64,000 bases of DNA from Rhodospirillum centenum SW (lineage in GTDB: Bacteria; Pseudomonadota; Alphaproteobacteria; Azospirillales; Azospirillaceae). Position numbers and translations under genes: made by a program. Below the pieces are notes generated by a model that worked only from the letters and a program-made list of their open reading frames with translations, made no database searches and was not told the DNA's origin. Every line of letters begins with the position of its first letter. Position 1 is the stretch's first letter. Of the stretch, positions 43,935 to 54,740 are shown piece by piece. The stretch lies in the NCBI RefSeq assembly GCF_000016185.1, contig NC_011420.2:2376501-2440500 (forward strand). Direction: 5' to 3'.

Positions 43935-44474
43935 TCAGGGCCGCTGTGCCACCTCGCACCAGCCGGCACGGGCGCCACCGGAATAGGGCCGGGCGTAACC
44001 GGCGCCGATCAGGGTCTCCGCCACGTCCGTACCGTCGGGCAGCAGCACCCGTGCCCGCACCCGGCCGCCGTACTTGTCGTAGTCCACGTCGCGCAGCAGG
44101 ACGCGGGAGCGGTCCCGCTGCACCAGCCGGCGCAGCATCTCATGGGCGGCGCGGGCCATCTCCTTCTCGCGCTCGCACTTGCCGCGGATCTCCGGCGTGT
44201 CGATGCCATCCAGCCGGACACGGGTCTGCAGTTCCTGATCCAGCCAGACCTTGACCCGGACGGACAGCGTATCGCCGTCCACCACCTCCAGCACCTCCGC
44301 GGCGACGGGACCGGGCAGCCCCTCCCCCCGCGCCACGGCGCCCGCGGGCAGGAGGGCGGCGAGCAGGGCCAGCATCGGCAGACGGACAAGGGGGTGGCGG
44401 AGCGGACGGGACACGGACAGCGCACGGGCGGAGTTGCGGGGACAGCAGTCTAGCGTGGGCAAGGGCGGCGACAA
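43935..44474 (-). CDS. Secreted thermonuclease family (SNase-like) protein
   Basis: Up to 179 residues. The SNase fold is clear: VLEVVDGDTLSV, TRVRLDGIDTPEIRGKCERE, YDKYGGRVRARVLLPDGTDV and ETLIGAGYARPY, with the active-site Arg and acidic residues. A signal peptide (LPMLALLAALLPAGAVA) exports it, so it probably degrades nucleic acid in the periplasm or outside. The start is uncertain: ATG 44474, GTG 44414, or an internal ATG nearer the leader. It lies 76 bp upstream of the small secreted protein gene. Confidence 0.88.
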   Translation of the reverse strand: MSPPLPTLDCCPRNSARALSVSRPLRHPLVRLPMLALLAALLPAGAVARGEGLPGPVAAEVLEVVDGDTLSVRVKVWLDQELQTRVRLDGIDTPEIRGKCEREKEMARAAHEMLRRLVQRDRSRVLLRDVDYDKYGGRVRARVLLPDGTDVAETLIGAGYARPYSGGARAGWCEVAQRP

Positions 44475-44485
44475 AGCCCTTTTGG
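44461..44485 (+). terminator. Hairpin at the 5' end of the nuclease gene region
   Basis: AAGGGC and GCCCTT pair around GGCGACAAA and are followed by TTGGGG. It overlaps the longest possible start of the nuclease frame, which weakens that start. On the plus strand it resembles a terminator. Confidence 0.35.
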
Positions 44486-44591
44486 GGACCCAATTCCTAA
44501 AGCAGCGTTAATATCAGGCAAAATAGCTCTGAAACCGCAGCGCTTAGGCGATAAATACTAGTGTACGGTGCAGGGACGGGAGGCTCCACCC

Positions 44592-44804
44592 TCAGAAGTC
44601 GGAGCAGCGGCCCTTGCTTTCCCAGTCGCCGTAGCGGGTGGGTTCGGGACCGGCGGGGCCGCCGATCTCCCCGGGCGGTTGCGCCGGGCGGCGGTTCCCC
44701 ACCCCGGGCACGGCGGGAACGGCGTCGGCAGAAGGGGGGGACACCGCGGCGGCGGGCTCGGCCGCCGGCGCAGGCGTGGTCGGCTGGGGGGGCACCTGGC
44801 TCAT
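44592..44804 (-). CDS. DUF1674 protein, succinate dehydrogenase assembly factor 4-like
   Basis: The 70-residue protein ends in EIGGPAGPEPTRYGDWESKG and then the conserved C-terminus RCSDF. These are the defining residues of DUF1674/SDHAF4, a small chaperone that binds the flavinylated succinate dehydrogenase subunit before complex assembly in mitochondria; a like role in alphaproteobacteria is inferred. The first 45 residues are Pro/Ala-rich and disordered. ATG 44804 is chosen since GGGGGG precedes it; ATG 44813 adds three residues. Divergent from htpX, a pairing I recall as frequent in this class. Confidence 0.88.
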   Translation of the reverse strand: MSQVPPQPTTPAPAAEPAAAVSPPSADAVPAVPGVGNRRPAQPPGEIGGPAGPEPTRYGDWESKGRCSDF

Positions 44805-44841
44805 GCCCCCCATATGGCATGCCCCCACGGCACCGCCAAGT

Positions 44842-44869
44842 CTTGACGCTGTTCCCAGCGCGTTCCCAT
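44842..44869 (+). promoter_or_regulatory. Candidate sigma-32 (RpoH) promoter for htpX
   Basis: CTTGACG (44842-44848), a 15-base spacer and TCCCAT (44864-44869) match the heat-shock sigma factor pattern (CTTGAAA and CCCCAT with 13-15 bases). It lies about 52 bases before the htpX start. HtpX is known as a heat-shock protease, which supports the call. Confidence 0.6.
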
Positions 44870-44921
44870 CTCTAGGCGTGACGGGGCCGACGGGGCCCCT
44901 TCGCCAAGGAAGTTTCAAGCC

Positions 44922-45950
44922 ATGAACGGCTATTTCCGCACCGCGATCCTTCTGGCCGGCCTCACCGGCCTGTTCCTGGCGGTCGGCTACATGATCGGCG
45001 GGCAGGGCGGCATGATGATCGCCCTGCTGATCGGCCTCGGCACCAACCTGTTCGCCTACTGGAATTCGGACAAGGTGGTGCTGCGCATGTACAACGCGCG
45101 GCAGGTGGACGAGCGCAGCGCGCCGCAGTTCTACGGCATGATCCGGGATCTGGCGGCCCGCGCGGGTCTGCCCATGCCGAAGGTCTACATCATCGAGAAT
45201 CCGCAGCCGAACGCCTTCGCCACCGGCCGCAATCCGGAGAACGCGGCCGTCGCGGCCACCACCGGCCTGCTGAACCAGCTCACCCCGGAGGAAGTCGCCG
45301 GGGTCATGGCGCACGAGCTGGCGCATGTGAAGAACCGCGACACCCTGATCATGACGATCACGGCGACCCTGGCCGGTGCGCTGTCCATGCTGGCGAACTT
45401 CGGCCTGTTCTTCGGCGGCGGCGACAACCGCAACAACCCGCTGGGCGCGGTCGGCACCATCCTGATGGTGATCCTGGCGCCGATGGCGGCCATGCTGGTG
45501 CAGATGGCGATCAGCCGCAGCCGCGAGTACGAGGCGGACCGCATCGGGGCCGAGATCTGCGGCAACCCGACCTGGCTGGCGAACGCGCTGGAGGGCATCC
45601 AGCGGGCAGCCGGGCGGACGGTGAACGTGCAGGCGGAGAACAACCCCGCCACGGCGCACATGTTCATCATCAACCCGCTGCACGCGCGCAGCGTGGACAG
45701 CCTGTTCTCCACCCACCCGCGGACGGAGGAGCGCATCCGCCTGCTCCGCGCCATGGCGGCGGGCGGCGGTGCGTCCCGCGGCTCCGGCGGCTGGAGCGCC
45801 GATGCCGGCGCCCGCAGCGTCTGGACCGGCGCCGCGACGGTCCCGTCCTCTGCCCCTCCCTCTGCCCCGGGCCGCCGCGGCAGCGTCCCGAGCACCGGCC
45901 CCGGCGGCGGCCCCGGTTCCGGCGGGACACCGCGGGGTCCCTGGGCCTGA
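44922..45950 (+). CDS. htpX: Heat-shock membrane protease HtpX
   Basis: The 342-residue M48 zinc protease has two N-terminal membrane segments (residues 5-22 and 30-48), the zinc motif [10 protein letters not shown] near residue 128-137, two more membrane segments, and the third ligand in [11 protein letters not shown]. HtpX removes misfolded inner-membrane proteins together with FtsH. The last 50 residues are Gly/Ser/Pro-rich and probably disordered. AAGGAAG lies 10 bases before the ATG. A heat-shock promoter match stands upstream, and rsmB follows after about 100 bp. Confidence 0.96.
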   Translation: MNGYFRTAILLAGLTGLFLAVGYMIGGQGGMMIALLIGLGTNLFAYWNSDKVVLRMYNARQVDERSAPQFYGMIRDLAARAGLPMPKVYIIENPQPNAFATGRNPENAAVAATTGLLNQLTPEEVAGVMAHELAHVKNRDTLIMTITATLAGALSMLANFGLFFGGGDNRNNPLGAVGTILMVILAPMAAMLVQMAISRSREYEADRIGAEICGNPTWLANALEGIQRAAGRTVNVQAENNPATAHMFIINPLHARSVDSLFSTHPRTEERIRLLRAMAAGGGASRGSGGWSADAGARSVWTGAATVPSSAPPSAPGRRGSVPSTGPGGGPGSGGTPRGPWA

Positions 45951-46054
45951 CCCGGCCCGCCCCTGACCGGAGGACCGCCCTTCGCCGGACTGCACCTCGC
46001 CAGACTGCGCGTGCTCCATCGACAAGAGCCTTCGGGGGCGCTAAACCGCCCCCG

Positions 46055-47398
46055 ATGACCGATCATCCGCACGACCATGACGCCGGGACGCCCGCTGGCG
46101 GACCACCGCCGGACGGTGAACCGCTGGCCGCCCGCGCCGCCGCCCTCGACCTGATCCAGGCCACCCTGCGCAAGGGCGTCCCCTTCGACGACGCGCTGGA
46201 GGCGAACCGTGGCGTGCGCGCGCTGGAGCCGCGCGACCGCGGCTTCGTCCGCCTGCTCTGCGCCACCGTGTTCCGCCGGCTGGGCCAGCTCGACGCCCTG
46301 GTGCAGGGCGCGCTCGCCAAGCCGGGTCAGCCGGTGAAGGGACCGGTGCAGGACATCCTGCGCCTGGGCGCCGCCCAGCTCCTGTTCCTGGGCACCCCGG
46401 CGCACGCCGCCGTGGACACCAGCGTCGAACTGGCGGTGGCGCGCGGGCAGACGCCCTACAAGGGGCTGGTCAACGCCGTGCTGCGCCGGCTGTCGCGGGA
46501 GGGCGCGGGCCTGCTGGCCGCGCAGGACGCCGGCCGGCTGAACACGCCCGACTGGCTCTGGCTGGCCTGGCGGCAGGCCTACGGCACCGGCGCCACCCGC
46601 GCCATCGTGGAGGCGCATCTGGCGGAGCCGCCGCTGGACATCACCGTGCGCGCCGATGCGGACCTCTGGGCAGAACGGCTGGGAGCCGAACGGCTGCCCG
46701 GCGGCAGCCTGCGCCTGCCGGCCGGCGGTCCTGTCACGGAACTGCCCGGCTTCGCCGAAGGGGCCTGGTGGGTGCAGGACGCGGCCGCCGCCATCCCGGC
46801 GCGGCTGTTCGGCGACGTGGCCGGGCGGGAGGTGCTGGACCTGTGCGCCGCGCCCGGCGGCAAGACGGCCCAGCTCGCCGCCGCCGGCGCCCGCGTCACC
46901 GCCGTGGACCGGTCGGAGAAGCGGCTGGAGCGGCTGCGCGAGAACCTCGCCCGGCTGGGGCTGGAGGTGGAAACGGTGGCGGCCGACGCCACGGCCTGGA
47001 GCCCCGACGCCCCGGTGGACGCCGTGCTGCTGGACGCGCCCTGCTCCGCCACCGGCACGATCCGGCGGCACCCGGACGTGCAGCGGCTGAAGACGGAAGA
47101 GGACGTGGCCAAGCTGGCCCGCGTGCAGGCCCGCCTGCTGATCCGCGCGGCCGACATGCTGAAGCCCGGCGGACTGCTGGTCTACGCGACCTGCTCCTTG
47201 CAGCCCGAGGAGGGCGAGCGGCAGGTGGAGGCGCTGCTGGCGAGGCGGCCCGATCTGGTCCGCGTGCCGGTGGACCCGGCCGAGCTGGGCGGGCTGGCCG
47301 GAGCGGTCACCGCCGCGGGCGACGTCCGCACCACGCCGGGCCTGATCCCCGGCGGGATGGACGGGTTCTTCGCCGCGCGACTGCGCCGGACCGGCTGA
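46055..47398 (+). CDS. rsmB: 16S rRNA (cytosine(967)-C(5))-methyltransferase
   Basis: This 447-residue enzyme has an N-terminal NusB-like RNA-binding domain (ARAAALDLIQATLRKGVPFD) and a C-terminal Rossmann methyltransferase: LDLCAAPGGKTAQLAAAG binds S-adenosylmethionine, DAPCSATGTIRRHPDV and YATCSLQPEEGE carry the two cysteines used in C5 methylation. It modifies C967 of 16S rRNA. Its position after htpX fits a conserved alphaproteobacterial order. The RraA-like gene converges from the right 24 bp beyond the stop. Confidence 0.95.
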   Translation: MTDHPHDHDAGTPAGGPPPDGEPLAARAAALDLIQATLRKGVPFDDALEANRGVRALEPRDRGFVRLLCATVFRRLGQLDALVQGALAKPGQPVKGPVQDILRLGAAQLLFLGTPAHAAVDTSVELAVARGQTPYKGLVNAVLRRLSREGAGLLAAQDAGRLNTPDWLWLAWRQAYGTGATRAIVEAHLAEPPLDITVRADADLWAERLGAERLPGGSLRLPAGGPVTELPGFAEGAWWVQDAAAAIPARLFGDVAGREVLDLCAAPGGKTAQLAAAGARVTAVDRSEKRLERLRENLARLGLEVETVAADATAWSPDAPVDAVLLDAPCSATGTIRRHPDVQRLKTEEDVAKLARVQARLLIRAADMLKPGGLLVYATCSLQPEEGERQVEALLARRPDLVRVPVDPAELGGLAGAVTAAGDVRTTPGLIPGGMDGFFAARLRRTG

Positions 47399-47421
47399 GG
47401 CACCCGCCCCTCACCTGCGCG

Positions 47422-47904
47422 TCAGTCGTGCAGCCGGCGCGGCGCCACCACCACGCCGTCGGCGTCGCTGTAGAGCCAGTGGCCGGGCGTGAAGGTGCAG
47501 CCGCCGAAGGCGACGGGCCGGTCCGCCTCCCCCGCCCCGGTCTTCGTGCTCTTGCGCGGGTTGCTGCCCAGCGCCTTCAGCCCGATGTCCAGGCCGCCGA
47601 TGGCCTCGCTGTCGCGGATGGCGCCGTGGACGACGATGCCGGCCCAGCCGTTCTTCACGCCCAGCCCGGCGATGAGGTCGCCGACCAGCGCCGTGCGCAG
47701 GCTGCCGCCGCCGTCCACCACCAGCACCGCGCCGTCGCCCGGCGTGGAGAGGAGGGACTTCAGCAGCGCGTTGTCCTGGTGGCAGCGCACCGTGCGGATC
47801 GGGCCGTGGAAGGCGGCGCGGCCGCCATAGCTGCGGAACTGCGTCTCGCAGCTTTCCAGGATGTCCTCGTGGCTGTCGAACAGGTCGGCGGTCGCTATGG
47901 CCAT
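47422..47904 (-). CDS. RraA family protein (RNase E inhibitor or HMG/CHA aldolase-like)
   Basis: The 160-residue protein matches Rra[20 protein letters not shown], then [20 protein letters not shown] and [19 protein letters not shown], where the Arg-Asp pair forms the metal/pyruvate site of the aldolase relatives. RraA restrains RNase E in E. coli; related proteins are 4-hydroxy-4-methyl-2-oxoglutarate aldolases. Sequence alone does not decide which. The start is ATG 47904; the frame runs on to 48045 without conservation. Confidence 0.9.
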   Translation of the reverse strand: MAIATADLFDSHEDILESCETQFRSYGGRAAFHGPIRTVRCHQDNALLKSLLSTPGDGAVLVVDGGGSLRTALVGDLIAGLGVKNGWAGIVVHGAIRDSEAIGGLDIGLKALGSNPRKSTKTGAGEADRPVAFGGCTFTPGHWLYSDADGVVVAPRRLHD

Positions 47905-48092
47905 GGCTCTCTCCGCTGGGGGACTCCGGTCCGGGGCCGCAGGATCGTCCGGCCGCAGCCCGGGCGCAAGAGACCTGGACGCAAGAGACCCGGGCGAGAG
48001 GGAGGGCCGGAACCGCCCGCCAGCCCTGCGTCCGGTCGGGGTCACCCTTGCCGCACCTTGCGGGCGGGCGCCGGTCTTGCTACGAACCGCCC

Positions 48093-48764
48093 ATGCCGCA
48101 GCAACCCGTCCGAATCGCTCCGTCGATCCTGTCCGCCGACTTCGCCCGGCTGGGCGAAGAGGTGCGCGCCGTGGACGCGGCCGGGGCCGACTACATCCAT
48201 GTGGACGTGATGGACGGCCACTTCGTGCCGAACATCACCCTGGGTCCGGGCATCGTGAAGGCGCTGCGCCCCCATTCGGCGAAGGTCTTCGACGTCCACC
48301 TGATGATCGCGCCGGTCGATCCCTACGTGGTCGCCTTCGCGGAGGCCGGGGCGGACATCATCAGCTTCCATCCCGAGGCCGGTCCGCATCCGCACCGCAC
48401 GGTGCAGCTCATCCGCTCGCTGGGCAAGCGGCCGGGCATCGTGCTGAACCCGCACACGCCCGTGGCCATGGTGGACTACCTGCTGGACGATGTGGACCTC
48501 GTCCTGGTCATGTCCGTCAACCCCGGCTTCGGCGGGCAGAGCTTCATCGCCTCCCAGCTCCGCAAGATCGCGGATCTGCGCCGGCGCATCGACGCCTCGG
48601 GCCGCACGGTCGATCTGGAGGTGGACGGCGGCATCAACGTCACGACCGCCCGGCAGGCGGTGGAGGCCGGTGCCGACGTTCTGGTCGCCGGCACGGCGAC
48701 CTTCCAGGGCGGCCCCGCAGCCTACGGCGCCAACATCCGCCGGCTGCGCGGCGGCAGCGACTGA
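48093..48764 (+). CDS. rpe: Ribulose-phosphate 3-epimerase
   Basis: The 223-residue TIM barrel opens [18 protein letters not shown] and includes the metal-binding [17 protein letters not shown], and the C-terminal EVDGGIN and [13 protein letters not shown] phosphate loop. It interconverts ribulose 5-phosphate and xylulose 5-phosphate in the pentose-phosphate and Calvin pathways. Translation from the ATG at 48093 gives the normal family length. It is followed by the heparinase-like gene after 11 bp, so cotranscription with it and purH is likely. Confidence 0.97.
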   Translation: MPQQPVRIAPSILSADFARLGEEVRAVDAAGADYIHVDVMDGHFVPNITLGPGIVKALRPHSAKVFDVHLMIAPVDPYVVAFAEAGADIISFHPEAGPHPHRTVQLIRSLGKRPGIVLNPHTPVAMVDYLLDDVDLVLVMSVNPGFGGQSFIASQLRKIADLRRRIDASGRTVDLEVDGGINVTTARQAVEAGADVLVAGTATFQGGPAAYGANIRRLRGGSD

Positions 48765-48775
48765 CGGGAGCCGTC

Positions 48776-50449
48776 ATGCCCGGAGCGAAGGCCCAGGCGG
48801 GGACACGGCATCGCCGCTTCAGGGCCGGCGGTCGCGGCTGGCTGTACGGCAGCCCGCTCTGGCGCATGCTGGCCCTGTCCGGGCGCAGCCCGGGCGGGCT
48901 GGAGGCGGTGCCGGTCGACCCCTGGCCCGGCGACGCCGCCCTGGGCGCTGCCCTGCTGGACAACCGCTTCCCCTTCGCCGGGCAGACGCTGCACGGCGCC
49001 GTGCCGCCCTGGCTGGCGCCCGACGCCTCCGCCGCGTGGCTGGCGGAGATGCACGGCTTCGACTGGCTGCGCCACCTGCGCGCCATCGGCGGCGATGCCG
49101 GCCGGCGGCAGGCGCGCGCCCTGGTCAGCCACTGGCTGGAGACGCAGGCGCGCTGGCATCCCGTGGCCTGGGCGCCGGACGTCACGGGCCAGCGCATCGC
49201 CGCCTGGATCGGCATGCACGACTTCTTCCTGGCCAGCGCGGACGACGCGCTGCGCGCCCAGGTCTTCGACAGTCTGGCCCGGCAGGTCCGCCATCTGACC
49301 CGCGTGCTGCCGGGCGGGGTCAAGGGCATGGCCCTGATCGCCGGGATCAAGGGGCTGGCCTTCGGCGGGCTGTGCCTGCCCGACCAGCGCAAGGCCGCGG
49401 CCCGGATGCGCTGGCTGCTGGAGCGGGAGCTGCCGCGGCAGGTGATGCCGGACGGCTGCCATGTCGAACGCTCCCCCGCCGTGCAGCTCCAGGTGCTGCG
49501 CCACCTGATCGACATCCGCGGCTGCTGCCGCGCCGCCCGGGCGGAGGTGTCGCCGGCGTTGCAGCACGCCATCGACCGGATGACCCCGTCCTTGCGCTTC
49601 TTCCGCCACGGCGACGGCGGGCTGGCCCTGTTCAACGACAGCCAGGAAGGCGACCCCGGCACCATCGACACGGTGCTGGGACAGGCGGATGCCCGCGGCC
49701 GGCCGTTGCGCTCGGCCCCGCACATCGGCTTCGAGCGGCTGACCGTCGGCCGCACCTGGGTGCTGATGGATGCGGGGGCGCCACCGCCGCACGGGCTGGA
49801 CGCCGGGGCCCATGCCGGCACCCTGTCCTTCGAGATGAGCGTCGGCCGCGAGCGGCTGGTGGTGAACTGCGGCGCCCATCCGTCGGGCGACGGGCTCTGG
49901 CGGGCCGCGCTGGCGGCGACGGCGGCGCATTCCACCCTGACGGTGGAGGACACCAATTCCGCCGCCGTGCTGCCCGAGGGCGGGCTGGGCCGCCGGCCCG
50001 GCCGGGTCGAGGCGCACCGGACGGAGACGCTGGACAGCGTCCTGGTCGAGGCGAGCCACGACGGCTACCGCGAGCCGCACGGCCTGCTGCACCGGCGCCG
50101 CCTGTACCTGACCGCCGGCGGCGACGACCTGCGCGGCGAGGATGTGCTGGAAGGGGCGGGCGGCAAGACCTTCGCCGTGCGCTTCCACCTGCACCCCGAG
50201 GTCCAGGCCGGCCTGCTCCAGGGCGGCAGCGGCGCGCTGCTGCGCCTGCCGTCGGGCCAGGGCTGGCGCCTGCGCACGGCCGGCGGCACGCTGGAGATCG
50301 CCGACAGCATCTATCTGGGCGCCGGGGCGGAACCGCGCCGGACCGTCCAGCTCATCCTGCGCGGCACCACCGTACCGGGCACCACCACCGTCAAATGGGC
50401 CATCCGCCGGGAGAAGCGGGCGGACGGCACCGATCCCACCGAAGGCTGA
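48776..50449 (+). CDS. Heparinase II/III family protein
   Basis: This 557-residue protein has a helical alpha/alpha-toroid N-terminal half ([35 protein letters not shown]) and a C-terminal beta-rich half ([20 protein letters not shown]), the plan of heparinase II/III-like polysaccharide lyases. [13 protein letters not shown] and a His in [10 protein letters not shown] may be active-site residues. The natural substrate is unlikely to be heparin; an own exopolysaccharide is a fair guess. No signal peptide is evident. GGGAG precedes the ATG. The position between rpe and purH recurs in related genomes, from memory. Confidence 0.9.
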   Translation: MPGAKAQAGTRHRRFRAGGRGWLYGSPLWRMLALSGRSPGGLEAVPVDPWPGDAALGAALLDNRFPFAGQTLHGAVPPWLAPDASAAWLAEMHGFDWLRHLRAIGGDAGRRQARALVSHWLETQARWHPVAWAPDVTGQRIAAWIGMHDFFLASADDALRAQVFDSLARQVRHLTRVLPGGVKGMALIAGIKGLAFGGLCLPDQRKAAARMRWLLERELPRQVMPDGCHVERSPAVQLQVLRHLIDIRGCCRAARAEVSPALQHAIDRMTPSLRFFRHGDGGLALFNDSQEGDPGTIDTVLGQADARGRPLRSAPHIGFERLTVGRTWVLMDAGAPPPHGLDAGAHAGTLSFEMSVGRERLVVNCGAHPSGDGLWRAALAATAAHSTLTVEDTNSAAVLPEGGLGRRPGRVEAHRTETLDSVLVEASHDGYREPHGLLHRRRLYLTAGGDDLRGEDVLEGAGGKTFAVRFHLHPEVQAGLLQGGSGALLRLPSGQGWRLRTAGGTLEIADSIYLGAGAEPRRTVQLILRGTTVPGTTTVKWAIRREKRADGTDPTEG

Positions 50450-50454
50450 AATCC

Positions 50455-52062
<1,608 letters not shown>

Positions 52063-52087
52063 GCCCCCGCGGGACACCGAGCCCTGC

Positions 52088-52134
52088 CGGACCAAGGGGC
52101 GGCCGCGACGGACGCGGCCCCCCCCTTGGTCCGG
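52088..52134. terminator. Large symmetrical terminator after purH
   Basis: CCGGACCAAGGGG and GGCCGCG on the left pair with CGCGGCC and CCCCTTGGTCCGG on the right, a stem of about 20 bp with a small internal bulge and an ACGGA loop. It begins 26 bases past the purH stop and needs no long T-run. Confidence 0.75.
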
Positions 52135-52225
52135 GGCCTGTCCGCCGTCTTCCTGTGACAACGGACACAGGACAGCCGGTATCGGTATGCTATACAGGAC
52201 CAGTCTTCAGTTCCGGAGCCGATCC

Positions 52226-52564
52226 ATGCCGGCCGACATGCCCCGTCCGTCGCCCTGCCCCCGCTCTGCCGCGCCCCGGGACCCCGCTGCCCGCCGCCGC
52301 AACAACCGCCGCGCCCTGACCGGGCTGGCCCTGCTGCTGGGGCTGGGCCTGATCTCCCGCTACGGGCTGATCGTGGAACTGTCCGCCGACGTGCGCCAGG
52401 ACGGCGTCACCGCCGTGGCGGGCGAGGCCGGCCGGCAGCTCACCGCCGGGCTGATGATCGCCAGCGACCTGACCGGCGATGCCGTGGCCTGGACCGGCGA
52501 GATGCTCACCCTCGACCTCTGCAACCGCTTCCTGCTCCGCTTCGAGCTGACGCCCTGGCGCTGA
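52226..52564 (+). CDS. Small single-pass membrane protein of unknown function
   Basis: The 112-residue protein has a basic, Pro/Arg-rich start ([20 protein letters not shown], then ARRRNNRR), one membrane helix ([20 protein letters not shown]) and a short outside domain ending [20 protein letters not shown] do not recognise it. GGAG lies 10 bases before the ATG at 52226, and the coding frame has strong third-position GC. It stands alone between the purH terminator and a pair of small genes. Confidence 0.6.
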   Translation: MPADMPRPSPCPRSAAPRDPAARRRNNRRALTGLALLLGLGLISRYGLIVELSADVRQDGVTAVAGEAGRQLTAGLMIASDLTGDAVAWTGEMLTLDLCNRFLLRFELTPWR

Positions 52565-52721
52565 GCCTTGCGGCCTGTGCATCGGCACACGCCAAGGGTT
52601 GCGCGTCGGAATCCCGGTGCCCTTAAGTATAAGCAGGGAGAAGGGGGTTGCATGCGATCTGCGTGCTTCCCATCCTTTTCGCGTTCCGGTATGTCCCGGT
52701 AGGGCATTGGAGTAGTCCGCC

Positions 52722-52952
52722 ATGAGCAAGTTTTCCGCTTTCGACACGCTGGTGGCGTGCCTGGACGAGCCGGTGCGGGAGACCCCTGTCCGCAGTTTCC
52801 GGGAGATCGAGCGGCTGCGCTATCTGCGGCAATGCGAGGAACTGGGCATCGACGCCGAGATCGGCATGCGCAGCCCGCTGGAATTCGCCCTGGCCGTCAT
52901 CGGCCATCGCCCGGGCGGTGGAAATTTGAAAGTTCGTAAAGCCGGTAAATGA
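52722..52952 (+). CDS. Small protein with RLRYxxQCxELGID motif (copy 1)
   Basis: This 76-residue protein reads IERLRYLRQCEELGIDAEIG and then SPLEFALAVIGHRPGGG. The same pattern, RLRYYLQCAELGID with SPVVFAQEVV, is in the next small gene, so they are paralogues. It is soluble and probably helical. The start is supported by GGAG nine bases before the ATG. I do not know its function. Upstream, CTTAAGTATAAG near 52622 is unusually AT-rich for this genome and may be promoter sequence. Confidence 0.6.
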   Translation: MSKFSAFDTLVACLDEPVRETPVRSFREIERLRYLRQCEELGIDAEIGMRSPLEFALAVIGHRPGGGNLKVRKAGK

Positions 52953-53133
52953 ATCCCTGATGCGTCCGCCAAGACCAGGCTTGAAAACCCGACGCCCCTC
53001 TCTGGAGACAGCCGGACCGGGCCAAGTGGACGCCCTGTACGCAAGGCGAGCGCATACCATGGTAAACAGTTTGCGCTTTACAACGCTCCCCGGCCCGTCA
53101 GAATGCGAGCCCCGAGAAGCCACGGGCTCCAGG

Positions 53134-53433
53134 ATGGCATTTGAGACGGACAAGGAACTGCTGACAGCGCTGGACCACGCCGCCGCCGAGATCGAGGCCC
53201 TCGATCCGGAAGGGGCGGACCGGCTGCGCTATTATCTCCAGTGCGCCGAACTGGGCATCGACCCGCTGCTGGGACGGGTCAGCCCGGTCGTCTTCGCGCA
53301 GGAGGTGGTGGACCGTCTGGGCCGGGCGGCGGACGCTGCCGACGGCGAGACCGACGGCAGCGGAAACGACAGCGGTGGAAACGACAACGGCGGAAACTGC
53401 GGCGGAAACGGCAGCGGCCGGTCGCTGCACTGA
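53134..53433 (+). CDS. Small protein with RLRYxxQCxELGID motif (copy 2)
   Basis: About 99 residues from the ATG at 53134; another in-frame ATG at 53059 would add 25. The core RLRYYLQCAELGIDPLLG and SPVVFAQEVVDRLGRAA matches the preceding small protein. The C-terminal 25 residues form a Gly/Asn/Ser-rich tail from 12-bp DNA repeats (GGAAACGACAGC). I cannot assign a function. The two genes lie 180 bp apart and probably arose by duplication. Confidence 0.58.
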   Translation: MAFETDKELLTALDHAAAEIEALDPEGADRLRYYLQCAELGIDPLLGRVSPVVFAQEVVDRLGRAADAADGETDGSGNDSGGNDNGGNCGGNGSGRSLH

Positions 53434-53475
53434 CCCCGCGTCCCCCCTGGCCGCCCCCGGGCCCCCGGGCGCGGA

Positions 53476-53844
53476 TCAGCCCTTCGCTGTCGCCCCGTCG
53501 GTATCCGTCACGACCACCGCCCCGTCCACCAGGGCGACCGGCACCGGCGTCAGGCTGCGCCCGGCACAGGGTCCGTGGACGCAGAACCCGTCTTCCACCC
53601 GGAAACGTGCGCCATGGGTCGCGCAGTGCAGGAAGGTCCCGTCCGGGCTCATGAAACGGTCCGGCTGCCAGTCCAGCGGCAGGCCCACATGGGGGCAAGA
53701 ATTGACGTAGGCGAAGACCCGCCCGCCGCGCCGGGCCACCAGGAGGCGGCGCTGCGCGGTGCCGCTGTCAGCGGGACCGTCGGTCGTGAAGCCGCGGGCC
53801 TGCCCGTCGGGGATGTCCGCCAGCCGGCACAGCCGCACGGGCAC
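53476..53844 (-). CDS. Rieske [2Fe-2S] domain protein
   Basis: The 122-residue protein is a single Rieske domain. The cluster ligands are in NSCPHVGLPLDW (Cys, His) and LHCATHGARFRVEDGFCVHG (Cys, His), the order C-x-H and C-x2-H. It lacks a membrane anchor or oxygenase domain, so it is likely a soluble ferredoxin-like electron carrier or a nitrite-reductase-small-subunit-type protein. The start is ATG 53844, 10 bp past the stop of the EVE gene, with which it is cotranscribed. Confidence 0.92.
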   Translation of the reverse strand: MPVRLCRLADIPDGQARGFTTDGPADSGTAQRRLLVARRGGRVFAYVNSCPHVGLPLDWQPDRFMSPDGTFLHCATHGARFRVEDGFCVHGPCAGRSLTPVPVALVDGAVVVTDTDGATAKG

Positions 53845-53854
53845 CCCCTCGCTT

Positions 53855-54268
53855 TCAGGCCGTGATGCCCGCCAGCGCGCAGACCCGGTCCCACTGCTCG
53901 GGCGTGACGGCCGAGACGGACAGGCGCGACTGGCGGACGAGCTGCATCTGCGACAGGAGCGGGTCCTCCTTCATCTGCTTCAGCGTGACGGGCACCCGCA
54001 CCGGCAGCACCGGGGCCAGGTCCACCATGCCGAAACGGCCGCTCCCGTCGGAAGGGTCGGGGTAGTATTCGCGCACCACCTCAGCCACGCCGACGATCTC
54101 CAGCCCCTCGTTGGAGTGGTAGAAGAAGGCCCGGTCGCCCACCCGCATGGCCTTCAGGTTGTTGGCGGCCTGATGGTTGCGCACCCCGTCCCAATGGGTC
54201 CGGCCGTCGGCGACGAACCTGTCCCAGGAATATTTGAACGGCTCCGACTTCACCAGCCAGTGGGCCAT
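53855..54268 (-). CDS. EVE domain-containing protein
   Basis: The 137-residue protein begins MAHWLVKSEPFKYSWDRFVA, the hallmark of EVE/thymocyte nuclear protein-like proteins. GVRNHQAANNLKAMRVGDRA and FFYHSNEGLEIVGVAEVVRE continue the PUA-like fold that binds modified bases in DNA or RNA. Its cellular target is unknown. I take the ATG at 54268, since GGAGG lies 8 bases upstream; ATG 54274 overlaps that site. It is the middle gene of YciI-EVE-Rieske. Confidence 0.94.
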   Translation of the reverse strand: MAHWLVKSEPFKYSWDRFVADGRTHWDGVRNHQAANNLKAMRVGDRAFFYHSNEGLEIVGVAEVVREYYPDPSDGSGRFGMVDLAPVLPVRVPVTLKQMKEDPLLSQMQLVRQSRLSVSAVTPEQWDRVCALAGITA

Positions 54269-54294
54269 CCGCATCCTCCTCCCGTCCGTCGGGC

Positions 54295-54579
54295 TCAGTC
54301 CCTGGGGAAGACCTTGCGCCAGGGCCGGATGCTCGTGCTGGCGAACAGCCCGGCCCGGGCATAGGGGTCGGCGGCGGCGAAGGCTTCCACCTCCGCCCGG
54401 TCGGCGAAGTCCAGGATCAGCAGGCTGCCGACCGGCGTGGCCCCGTCGTCGGACAGGATCGGGCCGGCGGCGATCACGCGGTCGGCCACCGTGTCGATGT
54501 GGGCGAGGTGCGCCGGGCGGTTCGCGGCGCGGATCTCCAGGCTGCCGGGCCTGTCGAGGCATTCCAGGATGAAGGGCAT
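54295..54579 (-). CDS. YciI family protein
   Basis: The 94-residue protein is YciI-like: MPFILECLDRPGSLEIRAAN, AHLAHI with the conserved His, GPILSDDGATPVGSLLILDF and the C-terminal ARAGLFASTSIRPWRKVF. The fold is a dimeric ferredoxin-like barrel with a His-Asp pair; the reaction is not established. It is first in the minus-strand set YciI-EVE-Rieske, with a 26-bp gap to the EVE gene. Confidence 0.93.
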   Translation of the reverse strand: MPFILECLDRPGSLEIRAANRPAHLAHIDTVADRVIAAGPILSDDGATPVGSLLILDFADRAEVEAFAAADPYARAGLFASTSIRPWRKVFPRD

Positions 54580-54740
54580 CGGTCGGGTCTCCTCATGTCC
54601 GGGCGCGACACTATCGCGGCGGCGCGGACGGATAAAGGGGCTGCGGTGCCGGGCGGAACCGGGACGCCGGCCCCCTGTTGGCGGGACTGCATGCCGGGGG
54701 CCCGGACGCCGCCCGGCGCCAACACGGGAGAGAAGTCACC

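Noticed and set aside
44490-44570. AT-rich stretch as an attachment site or phage remnant
   Set aside because: No integrase, tRNA or flanking repeat; promoter sequence is a simpler reading.
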